Origin: Neisseriaceae bacterium JH1-16
Lineage (GTDB): Bacteria > Pseudomonadota > Gammaproteobacteria > Burkholderiales > Chromobacteriaceae
Reading direction: 5' to 3'
DNA: 64,000 nt
NCBI GenBank assembly: GCA_025989215.1
Contig: JAPDNP010000001.1
Coordinates: 1-64,000 of the forward strand
Shown: positions 24,463 to 34,646 of the stretch, one piece after another
Layout: each line of letters opens with the position of its first letter
How positions within the stretch are numbered: the first letter of the stretch is position 1
Made by a program: the position numbers and the translations under genes
Notes under the pieces: generated by a model
Seen by the model: the letters and a program-made list of their open reading frames with translations, nothing else
The model's database searches: none
What the model was told of the DNA's origin: nothing

Positions 24463-26268
24463 ATGTCTGGGGAAGGCAGCTTGTTCAATCGCGTATTCGG
24501 GGTGGGTGCAGCCAAGGCCACACAGTCGGTCCTTGAGCAGGCCATTGATGCGGTGGTGAGCATCGATCAGCACAATAATGTGACGTTCATGAATGCGGCG
24601 GCAGAGCGTCTGTGGGGGTACCGACGCGACGAGGTGTTGGGTCGCAACGTTAAGATGCTGGTCCCGCAGGCTATCCAGGGCGATCACGACCGCTTGGTCA
24701 ACGCCAACCGCACTACGGGCCACAACAAGATTGTCGGCACCAGCCGAGAGGTGGAGATTGAGCGCAAGGATGGCCGCAAGGTATGGGGCAGCCTGTCACT
24801 GTCCAAAGTGCAACTTGGCAAGCAGGTCACTTACACCGCCTTCGTGCGCGACATCACCTCCGAGCATGAAGCGCGCGAGATTATCAACCAGACGCTGGAA
24901 CAAGCGCTCGATGCCGTCGTCACTATCGACGAGCGCAATCAGGTCACCTTCTTCAATCGTGCCGCCGAGCAGTTCTGGGGCTACACGCGCCAGGAAGTGC
25001 TTGGCCAGAACGTAAAAATGCTGGTACCCCATGGCATTCAGGCCGCCCACGACGGGTACGTCAATGCCAATCGCACCACTGGGGTGGACAAGATCGTCGG
25101 CACCAGTCGCGAGGTCCAGGTCGAGCGCAAGGATGGCAGCAAGGTATGGGGCAGCCTGTCTTTGTCCAAAGTCCAGGTTGGCGGCAGAATCATCTATACC
25201 GCCTTCGTGAAAGACGTCACCCGAGAGCGCGAAGTCCGCGAAGTCATCAACCAGACGCTGGAGCAAGCCATCGATGCGGTCGTTTCGATCGATACCCAGA
25301 ACAACGTGACGTTCTTCAATAACGCTGCGGAGCAGTTGTGGGGGTATGAGCGCAGTGAAGTGCTTGGCCGCAACGTGAAGATGCTCGTCCCCCATACGAT
25401 CCAGCCTCAGCACGATAGCCTGGTGAATGCCAATCGCCAGACTGGCGTCGACAAGATCGTCGGCACTAGTCGCGAGGTACAGATCGAGCGCAAGGATGGC
25501 CGAACGGTATGGGGCAGTCTCTCGCTGTCCAAGGTGCGGGCGGGCGATCAGATGACCTATACCGCGTTCGTGAAGGACATCACCAGTGAGCGCGAAGCTC
25601 GCGAGATGATGAACCAGACCCTTGAGCAGGCCATTGATGCGGTGGTGACCATCAATGAGCACAATCTGGTCACTTTCTTCAATACAGCCGCCGAGAAGCT
25701 CTGGGGCTATAGCCGTGAAGAAGTCATCGGTCAGAACGTGAAATTGTTGGTGCCACAGGCGATTCAACACAACCATGATCACCTGGTGAACGCCAACCGC
25801 ACAACAGGTCAGGACAAGATCGTCGGCACCAGCCGGGAGGTGCCGATCGAGCGCAAAGACGGCAGCAAGGTGTGGGGTTTGCTGTCGCTGTCGAAGATCC
25901 GCCTGGACGGCAAGATCGCCTACACCGCCTTCGTCAAGAACGTTCAAGCCGAGCACGAGGAACATGATACGACCAACACGGCGATGAACTCGGTACTGGC
26001 CTCCAGCAACCAGATCGGCCAGATCGTTGCCGTGATCGATGAAATCGCTGCGCAGACCAATCTGTTGTCGTTGAATGCCGCGATCGAGGCGGCCCGAGCA
26101 GGGGAGTCCGGTCGTGGCTTTGCCGTGGTCGCTGATGAAGTCCGGAAACTGGCCACGCGCTCGGCCACCTCGGCCAGTGAGATCGGTGGCTTGGTCGAGG
26201 AGACCAAGGAACGTATTCACGAGTTGGCCCGTTCCCTTCATCTCGGCGATTCCGCGACCTCGAATTGA
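24463..26268 (+). CDS. Soluble chemoreceptor-like protein with four tandem PAS domains
   Basis: A 601-residue protein with no membrane helix. Four PAS domains repeat with an exact 121-residue (363-bp) period, each starting at E-Q-A-(I/L)-D-A-V-V (residues 25, 146, 267, 388). Each carries 'G-x-N-V-K-(M/L)-L-V-P', a His (H75, H196, H317, H438) and, 20 residues later, the Arg of TSREV (R95, R216, R337, R458). That His-to-Arg spacing equals H200-R220 of FixL, so heme binding is possible. A short methyl-accepting signalling tip follows at about 520-590 ([20 protein letters not shown] and [18 protein letters not shown]). The domain is far shorter than in normal MCPs and resembles BdlA-type proteins. 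No HAMP and no C-terminal CheR-binding pentapeptide. Confidence 0.88.
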   Translation: MSGEGSLFNRVFGVGAAKATQSVLEQAIDAVVSIDQHNNVTFMNAAAERLWGYRRDEVLGRNVKMLVPQAIQGDHDRLVNANRTTGHNKIVGTSREVEIERKDGRKVWGSLSLSKVQLGKQVTYTAFVRDITSEHEAREIINQTLEQALDAVVTIDERNQVTFFNRAAEQFWGYTRQEVLGQNVKMLVPHGIQAAHDGYVNANRTTGVDKIVGTSREVQVERKDGSKVWGSLSLSKVQVGGRIIYTAFVKDVTREREVREVINQTLEQAIDAVVSIDTQNNVTFFNNAAEQLWGYERSEVLGRNVKMLVPHTIQPQHDSLVNANRQTGVDKIVGTSREVQIERKDGRTVWGSLSLSKVRAGDQMTYTAFVKDITSEREAREMMNQTLEQAIDAVVTINEHNLVTFFNTAAEKLWGYSREEVIGQNVKLLVPQAIQHNHDHLVNANRTTGQDKIVGTSREVPIERKDGSKVWGLLSLSKIRLDGKIAYTAFVKNVQAEHEEHDTTNTAMNSVLASSNQIGQIVAVIDEIAAQTNLLSLNAAIEAARAGESGRGFAVVADEVRKLATRSATSASEIGGLVEETKERIHELARSLHLGDSATSN

Positions 26269-26294
26269 CCACTCCTTACTTAATCTGAAGAGCG

Positions 26295-26325
26295 ACATGA
26301 GCCCCCGAGGGGGCTCATGTTTTTG
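26295..26325 (+). terminator. Rho-independent terminator after the PAS-chemoreceptor gene
   Basis: A strong hairpin (catgagccccc / gggggctcatg around ga) followed by ttttt, 27 bases after the stop codon. Confidence 0.85.
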
Positions 26326-26569
26326 GTGAGCGATGATCTGTCCCGGGGCCTTTAAATGCCTCGCTGTGCAAGCAATGCGCGTATGCGGCGCCTGGGCCGT
26401 CGACTTGGCATCGAACCGGCTTTTGCGAGAATGCAGCTTACGAACCTTCAGGTATCTGCTTGCCTCGGCTGATCTTCGGCCAACGTATGCCTCATACCCA
26501 GCCGGATAAGATTGTTTCCCCTCGGTTCTCAAAGAGTCGTGGCTTGTCCCTGACAGGGGCTGTTCTGTG
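26326..26569. other. Intergenic stretch between convergent genes
   Basis: About 245 bases between the chemoreceptor terminator and the end of the leftward LysR gene. Nothing recognised. Confidence 0.35.
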
Positions 26570-27478
<909 letters not shown>

Positions 27479-27665
27479 TTATTGATGAATTCAGCTCATA
27501 AATCTATGCGGATTTCACCGTCTAATCAAATAGCGGCGTACTCGCTACATTGACAGCACGCAAGAAAGACGACTGTTTTGCCGTCGTCAGGGCAGGACAG
27601 ATCTGCTCTTGAAACAGGGGCATGGCCAGAGCGACGGCCGCCCCAAACCCGGAAAGGACAACCAA

Positions 27666-28061
27666 ATGGACATCAAACGAAGCGGCACCCAAGCCTCCGC
27701 CCAAGGCCCGGTCGAGTATTTCAATGGCACGGTGCGTGTCGATCCGTTGTTCCAGGCCAATGAGCCGGCGCGCGCGCTCGGCGTTAGCGTCACCTTCGAG
27801 CCGAGGGCGCGCACGCACTGGCACATCCATCCGCTGGGGCAGACGCTGATCGTCACCGCCGGCTGTGGTCTGGTGCAACGCTGGGACGGCCCGATCGAGG
27901 CGATCCGTCCGGGCGACGTGGTGTGGATTCCCGCCGGCGAGAAGCACTGGCACGGTGCCGCGGCCAGCACGGCGATGACCCATATCGCGATCCAGGAACA
28001 GCTCGACGGCAAGACCGCCGACTTCATGGAGCCGGTCAGCAACGAGCAGTACCCCGCGTAA
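27666..28061 (+). CDS. Small cupin-domain protein
   Basis: A 131-residue single cupin. Motif 1 reads [21 protein letters not shown] (residues about 48-68), with metal-binding candidates H50, H52 and H54 and the downstream Gln, and motif 2 ([17 protein letters not shown]) has two further His. This pattern matches small manganese cupins annotated as (R)-hydroxynitrile-lyase-like or quercetinase-like; activity unknown. aagga precedes the ATG at 27666; a longer in-frame start is not supported. First gene of a three-gene run with an SDR and an exporter. Confidence 0.85.
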   Translation: MDIKRSGTQASAQGPVEYFNGTVRVDPLFQANEPARALGVSVTFEPRARTHWHIHPLGQTLIVTAGCGLVQRWDGPIEAIRPGDVVWIPAGEKHWHGAAASTAMTHIAIQEQLDGKTADFMEPVSNEQYPA

Positions 28062-28099
28062 TCGCTACCGGCCATCACACCGCACACAGGAGTCACAGC

Positions 28100-28843
28100 A
28101 TGAGCAACAACATCGCAGGCAAGGTCGTCGTCATCACCGGCGCAAGCAGTGGGCTGGGCGAGGCGACCGCCCGGCTGCTGTCGTCGCAAGGCGCGACGGT
28201 GGTATTGGGGGCGCGGCGCATCGACCGGCTGCAGGCGCTGGCCGACGAATTGACCGGGCAGGGCGGCAAGGCGCTGGCGCTGGCCACCGACGTCACCCAA
28301 CGCGAGCAGGTCAAACAGCTGGTCGATGCCGCCGTTGCTGCCTTCGGGCGCATCGACGTGATGGTCAACAATGCCGGGTTGATGCCGCATTCGCCGCTCG
28401 AGCGACTGAAGGTCGACGACTGGGACCGGATGATCGACGTCAATCTCAGGGGCGTGCTGTACGGCATTGCCGCCGCCTTGCCGCATATGCAGCGGCAACA
28501 GGCCGGGCATATCGTCAATGTCTCGTCGGTGGCCGGCCACAAGGTACGTCCCGGCAGCACCGTCTACGCGGCTACCAAGCACGCGGTGCTGGCACTGTCC
28601 GAAGGGCTGCGCCAGGAGGTGAAGCCGTACAACATCCGCACCACGGTGGTCTCGCCCGGTGCGGTGGACACGGAGCTGATCAACAGCATCAACGAGCCCG
28701 ACATCGCCGAGGGCGTGCGCAAGTTCTATGAGATCGCGGTCCCCGCCGAGGCTTTCGCGCGCATGGTCGCCTTCGCCATCAGCCAGCCGGAAGAGGTCGA
28801 CGTGAACGAGATCCTGTTCCGGCCGACGCGCCAGGAGGTGTGA
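28100..28843 (+). CDS. Short-chain dehydrogenase/reductase
   Basis: A 247-residue classical SDR: nucleotide-binding [15 protein letters not shown] (13-27), NNAGLMP (about 89-95), catalytic Ser in VNVSSVAG (about 139) and YAATK (Y152, K156). It should use NADP(H) or NAD(H) to interconvert an alcohol and a ketone. The C-terminal half ([15 protein letters not shown]) is close to the serine/3-hydroxy-acid-type SDRs often found in such operons. A caggag lies upstream of the ATG; 38 bases separate it from the cupin gene. Confidence 0.92.
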   Translation: MSNNIAGKVVVITGASSGLGEATARLLSSQGATVVLGARRIDRLQALADELTGQGGKALALATDVTQREQVKQLVDAAVAAFGRIDVMVNNAGLMPHSPLERLKVDDWDRMIDVNLRGVLYGIAAALPHMQRQQAGHIVNVSSVAGHKVRPGSTVYAATKHAVLALSEGLRQEVKPYNIRTTVVSPGAVDTELINSINEPDIAEGVRKFYEIAVPAEAFARMVAFAISQPEEVDVNEILFRPTRQEV

Positions 28844-28844
28844 C

Positions 28845-30272
28845 TTGCCCATGAAGACACCCCATCCCGGCGCCGGCTCAAGCCGGGCTCCCGTGTTGGC
28901 GATCATCCTGATCAGCTACCTGATGATCGTGCTCGACATCTCGATCGTCATCACCGGGCTGCCGAAGATCCGCGATGGCCTGCATTTCTCGGCCACCGGG
29001 CTTAGCTGGGTGCAGAGCGCCTATACGCTGGCCTTCGGCGGCTTGCTGCTGCTCGGCGCGCGCGCCGGCGACATCCTGGGCAGGCGCCGCATGTTCATTA
29101 CCGGGCTGGCGGTCTTCACCGCCGCATCGCTCGCCGTTGGTCTGGCGCAGTCCGCTGCCTGGCTGCTGTGCGCCCGCGCGGTGCAAGGTACCGGCGCGGC
29201 CTTGTTGGCACCGTCGACGCTGGCGCTGCTATCGATCAACTTCCGCGAAGGTCCCGAGCGCACTCGCGCGGTCGGCTACTATGGCGCCATCGCCGGCCTC
29301 GGCGCCAGTATCGGCCTGGTGCTGGGCGGCGTTCTGGCGGACTGGCTGTCCTGGCGTGTCGGCTTTTTCATCAACCTGCCGATCGGGCTGACCCTGATGC
29401 TGGGCGCCAAGCGCTACCTCGTCGAGACCGAGCGGCACACCGGGCAGTTCGACCTGGCCGGCGCGCTGAGTTCGACTCTGGGCATGAGCGCGCTGGTGTA
29501 CGGCATCGTGCGCTCCGCTAGCGCCGGATGGCGCGACCCGTTCACTGCCGCTGCACTGACGGTCGGCATCGTGTTGTTAGCCTTGTTCGTGCTGATCGAG
29601 GCGCGCGCCCGGCAGCCGATCATGCCGCTGCGTCTGTTCGCCAACCGTGAACGTGCCGGCGCCTACGCGGTCCGCATGCTGTTTCTCGGCGCGATGGTGG
29701 GGTTCTTCTTCTTTACCACCCAGTTCCTGCAGGGCGTGCTCGGCTACAGCGCGTTTCAGGCCGGCTTGGCCTTCCTGCCGGCGATGCTGGTCAACTTCGT
29801 GGCGGCAATGGCCGTGCCGAAGCTGACGCAGCGGTTTGGCAACGGCCGGCTGCTGGCCGGCGGGCTCACCCTGGTGCTGATCGGGATGGCCTGGCTTGGC
29901 CGTGTCAGCGCCGAGACGTCTTATCTCACCGGCGTTGCGCTGCCGATGGCACTGATAGGCATTGGCCAGGGCGGCTCGCTCAGCCCCCTCACCGTTGCCG
30001 GTATCGAAGGCGTTGCCGCCGAGGATGCCGGAGCTGCCTCAGGGGTGGTGAATGTGGCCCACCAGCTCGGCGGCTCGCTCGGGCTCAGCATGCTCGTCGT
30101 GGTCTTTTCCGCGGCGGGCTCCGGCACGCTCGGCACCCGCGAATTGCTTGCGCAGCGTATTGCGAGCGCGCTCACTGCCGGTGCGGGGATGCTGGCACTC
30201 GTTCTGCTGCTCGTCTTCGCGTTGATTGTCCGCCCCAGGCCGGTTTGCAGTGGGCAATATCAAGTCCGATAG
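28845..30272 (+). CDS. MFS drug/metabolite exporter (EmrB/QacA, DHA2 type)
   Basis: A 475-residue transporter with about fourteen helices (DHA2). Motifs include LDISIVITGLPKI in helix 1, ARAGDILGRRRMFITGL after helix 2, GTGAALLAPSTLALLSINF in helix 4 and a motif-C-like GLGASIGLVLGGVLADWLSWR in helix 5, which is typical of exporters. The reading frame opens with a TTG at 28845, 6 bases after aggagg, while an in-frame ATG at 28851 is 12 bases away. The TTG is therefore slightly favoured. It begins one base after the SDR stop codon, so the two are translationally coupled. Confidence 0.9.
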   Translation: MPMKTPHPGAGSSRAPVLAIILISYLMIVLDISIVITGLPKIRDGLHFSATGLSWVQSAYTLAFGGLLLLGARAGDILGRRRMFITGLAVFTAASLAVGLAQSAAWLLCARAVQGTGAALLAPSTLALLSINFREGPERTRAVGYYGAIAGLGASIGLVLGGVLADWLSWRVGFFINLPIGLTLMLGAKRYLVETERHTGQFDLAGALSSTLGMSALVYGIVRSASAGWRDPFTAAALTVGIVLLALFVLIEARARQPIMPLRLFANRERAGAYAVRMLFLGAMVGFFFFTTQFLQGVLGYSAFQAGLAFLPAMLVNFVAAMAVPKLTQRFGNGRLLAGGLTLVLIGMAWLGRVSAETSYLTGVALPMALIGIGQGGSLSPLTVAGIEGVAAEDAGAASGVVNVAHQLGGSLGLSMLVVVFSAAGSGTLGTRELLAQRIASALTAGAGMLALVLLLVFALIVRPRPVCSGQYQVR

Positions 30273-30325
30273 GGATTGGTGTGCGATGGGTCAGCAATGG
30301 AAGGTGGAAACCGGTACAGCCAGCT

Positions 30326-30375
30326 GCCCGCTGGGCGTGATGCAGGAGCGGTGCCTCCGATCATGCCCAGCGGGC
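30326..30375. terminator. Bidirectional hairpin between convergent genes
   Basis: A 50-base hairpin: outer arms gcccgctgggc(g)tgat and atca(t)gcccagcgggc, inner arms aggag / cctcc around cggtg. It lies between the rightward MFS gene and the leftward DmpA gene. It lacks a T-tract but is very stable. Confidence 0.65.
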
Positions 30376-30388
30376 CATCCAAGCCCCG

Positions 30389-31510
30389 CTAGCGAGCCCG
30401 CCAGCCGCACTCCGCCAAGGCCGCCCGCAGTTGTTCCACTCCCAGGCCATGAACACCGTGGCCGTGCGCTATCCGCTCGGTGCCGGATGCGATCAGTGCA
30501 TTGACGATGGCCTCCTCGACGGCCTCGGCGGCAGCCTGGAACAGGGGGGTGAGGTAGTCGTTGTTGACCATGGCAAGCGGCAGGGTACTTGCCCCGCGCC
30601 TGGCGTAATCGGCGGCCGGCAGGCTGTCGTTGCCGGTGGCGAACGCGACAAAGATGTCGCCGCTGGCGTCCTCGGTGCCGCCGCCGGTGCGGGCGATACC
30701 GATGGACGCGCGTTGGGCGAGCCGGGTGCATTGATGCGGCAGCAAGGGGGCGTCGGTGGCAATGGTCACCACGATGGAGCCCATGCCCGGGTAGAGCAGT
30801 TTGCGTGTGTCGAACGGGCTGGCCAATTCCTGGCGGGACAGCACGCGCCCGACCGGATAGCCCTCGACCAGCAGCGAGGCGCGCTGGCCATGGTTGGCCT
30901 GCACGATGGCGCCGACGGTCCAGCCGCCTTGTTCCGCGGACAGTACCCGCGATGCGGTACCGATGCCGCCCTTGAATTCATGGCAGATCATGCCGGTGCC
31001 GCCGCCGACGCTGCCCTCGGCCACCTCGCCGGATTTTGCATCTTCCAGGGCCGCCCGCACATGCTCGGGGCGTACATGGAAGCCGTTGATGTCGTTGAGC
31101 ACGCCGTCGAATGTTTCCAGCACCACCGGCATGCTCCAGTACAGGGCCATATCGCCGGTTTGCCGTTCGCGCTCCAGGGCGATGAGGCTGTCGCGCACGA
31201 TCCCGATGCTATGGGTATTGGTAAAGGCGATCGGGCTCGTTAGCAGGCCGGCTTCGCGAATCCATTCCAGGCCGGTCGCATCGCCATTGCCGTTCAGTAC
31301 GTGCACGCCGGCAAAGCAGGGCGAAAGCCGCGCGAGGCCGGGCCTCGGCTCCACGACCGTGACGCCGGTGCGTACCCGGCGCCCATCGGCCAGGTCCTGC
31401 CTGAGGGTGCAGTGGCCCACTCTCACCCCGGCCACGTCGGTAATGGCATTCGCTGGGCCGGGCTGACCCTGGCCGATCCGGATACCGATGTCTCTTGCTC
31501 TTGTAGTCAT
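30389..31510 (-). CDS. DmpA-type P1 aminopeptidase
   Basis: A 373-residue N-terminal-nucleophile hydrolase of the P1/DmpA family. These proenzymes cut themselves before a Ser that becomes the nucleophile. Here the site is G244-S245 in PGMGSIVVTIATDAPLLPHQ, matching G249-S250 of Ochrobactrum DmpA. Family blocks GVTVVEPRPG, NDINGFHVRPEHV and EGSVGGGTGMICHEFKGGIG are intact. Members release N-terminal amino acids, including D- or beta-residues, from small peptides and amides. It is the last gene of a leftward group (nitrilase-like, PotF-like, DmpA), suggesting use of an amide or polyamine conjugate. Confidence 0.92.
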   Translation of the reverse strand: MTTRARDIGIRIGQGQPGPANAITDVAGVRVGHCTLRQDLADGRRVRTGVTVVEPRPGLARLSPCFAGVHVLNGNGDATGLEWIREAGLLTSPIAFTNTHSIGIVRDSLIALERERQTGDMALYWSMPVVLETFDGVLNDINGFHVRPEHVRAALEDAKSGEVAEGSVGGGTGMICHEFKGGIGTASRVLSAEQGGWTVGAIVQANHGQRASLLVEGYPVGRVLSRQELASPFDTRKLLYPGMGSIVVTIATDAPLLPHQCTRLAQRASIGIARTGGGTEDASGDIFVAFATGNDSLPAADYARRGASTLPLAMVNNDYLTPLFQAAAEAVEEAIVNALIASGTERIAHGHGVHGLGVEQLRAALAECGWRAR

Positions 31511-31529
31511 GTCCCACCTCTAGTTTGAA

Positions 31530-32627
31530 TTAACGGCCCGTCTTGAGCTGAAGCCACAAGCGGGTTTGCAGGCGCATGATCTCGGCGGGTAGCGGCTTGA
31601 ACGGCCATAAGGTCTGCATGACCGCCGGGCTCGGGTAAACCGCCGGGTCGTTGAGGATTTCGGCCGACAGGTACTTCTTCGCCTCGGCATTGATGGTGGG
31701 GTAGTAGATGGTGTTGGTGATGTCCGCGCTGACTTTCGGGTCGAGGATATAGTTCAGCCATTTATGGGCGTTCTCGGGGTGTTGCGCATCTTTAGGAATC
31801 GCCATCATCTCGGTCCAGATCGGTGCGCCGGTCTTGGGGAGCACGTAGGCGATCTTGTAGCTCTTGCCGGCCTCACGGGCGCGGCGGCTGGCCATGCCGA
31901 TGTCGCCCGACCAGCCCACCGCAAAGCAGATGTCGTTGTTGGCGAGGTCGTTGATATAGCCGGTCGAGTTGAACTGGGTTATGTAGGGGCGGATGGTCTT
32001 CATCAGCTGATAGGCCGCCTGCCAATCGGCCGGGTTCTTGCTGTTGGGGTCTTTATGCAGGTAGAACAGCGCCAGCGGCAGCACATCCGAGGGCGAGTCC
32101 AACACCGAGACGCCGCAATGGGACAGCTTGGACAGGTATTCGGGCTTGAACAGGATGTCCCAGCTGTCGAGCGGCGCATTGCTGCCCAATACCGCCTTGG
32201 CCTTGCTCAGGTTGTAGCCGAAGCCGTCGGTGCCCCAGGTATACGGCACCGAGTATTTGCCGCCCGCATCCACGCCTTCGGCGGCCTTCATCGCCACCTT
32301 GTCGATATTGGCAAGATTGGGGATCTGCGCCTTGTCGATCTTCTGAAAGATGCCGGCCTCCAGCTCCTTGCTGAAGTATTGCGACGACGGTACCACCACG
32401 TCGAATCCGGAGTGGCCGGTCAGCAGCTTGGCCAGCAGGGTGTCGTCACCATCGTAGACATCGTATTTGACCTTAGTCTGGTGCTCTTTCTCGAAGCCCG
32501 AGACGGTGTGCGCACCGATATTGTCGGACCAGTTGTAGACATTCAGCGCCTGGCCGACAGCCAGGGCCTGGGTGGAACCGACGGCGCAGCACAGTGCCGT
32601 GATCTTGAGAACGCTGGACGATTGCAT
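31530..32627 (-). CDS. PotF-type polyamine-binding periplasmic protein
   Basis: A 365-residue solute-binding protein with a signal peptide (cleavage near TQALAVG). It has the spermidine/putrescine-binding layout: LNVYNWSDNIGAHTVSGFEK at the N-terminus, GFDVVVPSSQYFSKELEAG near 75, a WGTDGFGYN segment and FAVGWSGDIGMASRRAREAG. These correspond to the PotD/PotF polyamine pocket. No PotGHI permease genes are adjacent, so it may work with a distant ABC importer. It lies between the DmpA and nitrilase-like genes on the same strand. Confidence 0.88.
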   Translation of the reverse strand: MQSSSVLKITALCCAVGSTQALAVGQALNVYNWSDNIGAHTVSGFEKEHQTKVKYDVYDGDDTLLAKLLTGHSGFDVVVPSSQYFSKELEAGIFQKIDKAQIPNLANIDKVAMKAAEGVDAGGKYSVPYTWGTDGFGYNLSKAKAVLGSNAPLDSWDILFKPEYLSKLSHCGVSVLDSPSDVLPLALFYLHKDPNSKNPADWQAAYQLMKTIRPYITQFNSTGYINDLANNDICFAVGWSGDIGMASRRAREAGKSYKIAYVLPKTGAPIWTEMMAIPKDAQHPENAHKWLNYILDPKVSADITNTIYYPTINAEAKKYLSAEILNDPAVYPSPAVMQTLWPFKPLPAEIMRLQTRLWLQLKTGR

Positions 32628-32680
32628 GGGTGGTGCTCCTGATGTCTTGTCGGGACAGCCGAGGGCCGCGAGATGGCGGC

Positions 32681-33496
32681 TTAGCGTTCGAGCGAAAAGC
32701 CGGTCTGCCCTTGGCCGAAGTCCTGCACCTCGCCCCGTAGCGCGATGCGGCGGTCACTCAGGTAACGGTAGGGTTCGCGGCTTGTCGCCAGCAGCGACAG
32801 GTCCAGCCCCACGCCCAGTTGCTCGGGGCCACTGCCGCAGCTGGCGACGATGCGGCCGAACGGGTCGATGACCGCGCTCTCGCCGGTAAAGGTCAGCCCG
32901 CCTTCCTGACCGCAGCGGTTGACCATCACGGCGAACACCTGGTTTTCCATCGCGCGGGCGACGATGGCATTGCGGTGCACCGGCCCGTACGGGGCCATAT
33001 TGCCGTTGGTGACGATCAGCAAATCGACGCCGAGCGAAGCGAGCGCGCGCGCGGTCTCGGGAAACTCGATGTCGTAGCAGATCAGCAGGCCGACGCGCAG
33101 GCCGTTCCATTCGCAGCTCATCAAGGTGTTGCCGGCGCTGACGATGCCATGCTCGGAAGGCCACAGATGGGTCTTGCGGTAGGCGGTGGCGAGGCCGGCC
33201 GGGGTGAGCAGCACGGTGGTGTTGAAGAACTGTCCGTCCAGCGCTTCGGTCAGGCCGATTGCCACCGAAACGCCCTTGGCGCTGGCCGCCTGCTGGATCG
33301 CCGACAGCGCCGGCCCGCTCAGCGGCTGGGCCAGCGCGGCAATATTGTCCTTGCTCGGAAAGCCCATCAGGTGTGATTCGGGAAACACGATCAGGCTAGT
33401 ATCGGCGGCACAGTCGGCAATGGCTTGCCGGGCGCTGGCGATATTGGCGTCGACATCGCCATCGCGTGTCGGCAGTTGAGCCAGTTCAACTCGCAT
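32681..33496 (-). CDS. Carbon-nitrogen hydrolase (nitrilase superfamily)
   Basis: A 271-residue amidase of the nitrilase superfamily with the full Glu-Lys-Cys triad: E40 (LIVFPES), K108 (YRKTHLW) and C140 (LLICYDIEFPE). The family hydrolyses C-N bonds in amides, carbamoyl compounds or nitriles; the size and motifs fit an aliphatic amidase or N-carbamoylputrescine-type enzyme. The start at 33496 follows gaggag; the longer in-frame extension is not family-like. It heads the leftward group with the PotF-like and DmpA genes. The divergent LuxR gene at 33655 may regulate the group. Confidence 0.9.
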   Translation of the reverse strand: MRVELAQLPTRDGDVDANIASARQAIADCAADTSLIVFPESHLMGFPSKDNIAALAQPLSGPALSAIQQAASAKGVSVAIGLTEALDGQFFNTTVLLTPAGLATAYRKTHLWPSEHGIVSAGNTLMSCEWNGLRVGLLICYDIEFPETARALASLGVDLLIVTNGNMAPYGPVHRNAIVARAMENQVFAVMVNRCGQEGGLTFTGESAVIDPFGRIVASCGSGPEQLGVGLDLSLLATSREPYRYLSDRRIALRGEVQDFGQGQTGFSLER

Positions 33497-33654
33497 GGTT
33501 GCTCCTCTTCTTGGTGAAAGCCGTCGGTGACGTGCTAGCTTATGTCCGCCACCCGTGAGCCGATGCGGCCGACCGGTGGCTGGTGATGAGGAGTATCGAC
33601 GGCGAGCACTGCGTTGAAAATTACATGGGCGTGGTAACCAGATTGGGGTAGAGC

Positions 33655-34452
33655 GTGGGAGTGAAGCTTGAGGACTTGGCATGGCACCGGACGGTGGGAC
33701 GCTTGATCGACAGGCTAGACCACGCCAATTTTTGGACTGCGCTGGTGCGTGCCGTCAGCGATTACGTGCCGTGCGACAGCTGGGTCGTCTTGCTGTTTTA
33801 CCCGGACCGGGCGCCGCTGGTGTTGGCCGAACAAGCGACCGAGAGCGGCGGCGTGGACGAGCTGTTTCAGGACTATCTGAGCGGCCTTTATCTGCTCGAC
33901 CCGTTCTATATTGCGAGCCGGGAAAGCCAGGAGGCCCGCTTGGTGCGCCTCGATGAAGTGGCGCCCGATCGATTCCGCTTCACCGATTACTATCAGCGCT
34001 ATTTCCGCCTGAACATCGTCGAGGACGAGATCCAGTTCAATCAGCCGCTGGAAGCGGAGTGCACGCTGAGCCTGTCTTTAGGGGCGGCACATCGTTTCAG
34101 CCCGGCCGACATCGAGACCCTGTCGCTGATCCAGCCCTGGGTCACCGCGCTGCTGCGTCAGCGCTGGCATTTCGAAGTGGCACTCAAGTCGCTGCAAGCA
34201 GCGCCCATCCCCCAAAGCCGGCAGGCCGATCTGGAGGCATCGATCAGCCACTGGAACGGGGCTGCGCTGACCGCGCGCGAACTGGAAGTGGGGCGGTTAA
34301 TGCTGAGCGGCTACTCGAGCAAGGCCATTGCTCAGAAGCTGACGATTTCGGTGGAGACGGTGCGCGTCCATAAGAAGCACATCTACGCCAAGCTGGGGAT
34401 CAACTCGCAATCGGAGTTGTTCTCGATCTTCTTGAATGCCCAGCAGCAATAG
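33655..34452 (+). CDS. LuxR-family transcriptional regulator
   Basis: A 265-residue protein. The C-terminal GerE helix-turn-helix is at about 200-255 (LTARELEVGRLMLSGYSSKA, then ETVRVHKKHIYAKLGINSQS). The N-terminal 190 residues are a sensory region without receiver-domain motifs and without the usual acyl-homoserine-lactone Trp/Tyr/Asp pattern, so it is not an obvious quorum receptor. The GTG start at 33655 is taken from the reading frame; a second GTG at 33661 is possible. It is divergent from the nitrilase/PotF/DmpA group (158 bases between) and is the best candidate regulator for it. Confidence 0.85.
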   Translation: MGVKLEDLAWHRTVGRLIDRLDHANFWTALVRAVSDYVPCDSWVVLLFYPDRAPLVLAEQATESGGVDELFQDYLSGLYLLDPFYIASRESQEARLVRLDEVAPDRFRFTDYYQRYFRLNIVEDEIQFNQPLEAECTLSLSLGAAHRFSPADIETLSLIQPWVTALLRQRWHFEVALKSLQAAPIPQSRQADLEASISHWNGAALTARELEVGRLMLSGYSSKAIAQKLTISVETVRVHKKHIYAKLGINSQSELFSIFLNAQQQ

Positions 34453-34561
34453 CCGGTCCGCTGCACTCGGGCGATGTGTGGATTCGGGCGCGGTCGGCTT
34501 CAGATGTTGCCTATGGTCAGCAGCCTGACCATGCGCCGCCGAGCTTCATACTCCTCATCCC

Positions 34562-34602
34562 AAAAAAAAGCAGGCCGGACCACGAAGCATGGTCGGCCTG
34601 CA
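34562..34602 (-). terminator. Rho-independent terminator of the one-carbon operon
   Basis: On the minus strand, a hairpin of gcaggccgacca / tggtccggcctgc (34570-34601) is followed by eight Ts (34562-34569). It lies 45 bases beyond the metF stop codon and closes the leftward operon that starts at the riboswitch near 44940. A separate small hairpin (atggtcag / ctgaccat) at 34513-34532 may serve the rightward LuxR gene. Confidence 0.85.
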
Positions 34603-34646
34603 CCCTCGAAACAGCAAAGACGACGTAGTTCAGCGCAGCGCTAGTC

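Noticed and set aside
24535-25980. 363-bp tandem direct repeats as a possible mobile or satellite repeat
   Set aside because: The period is a multiple of three, stays in frame and matches whole PAS domains; it is domain duplication within one gene.
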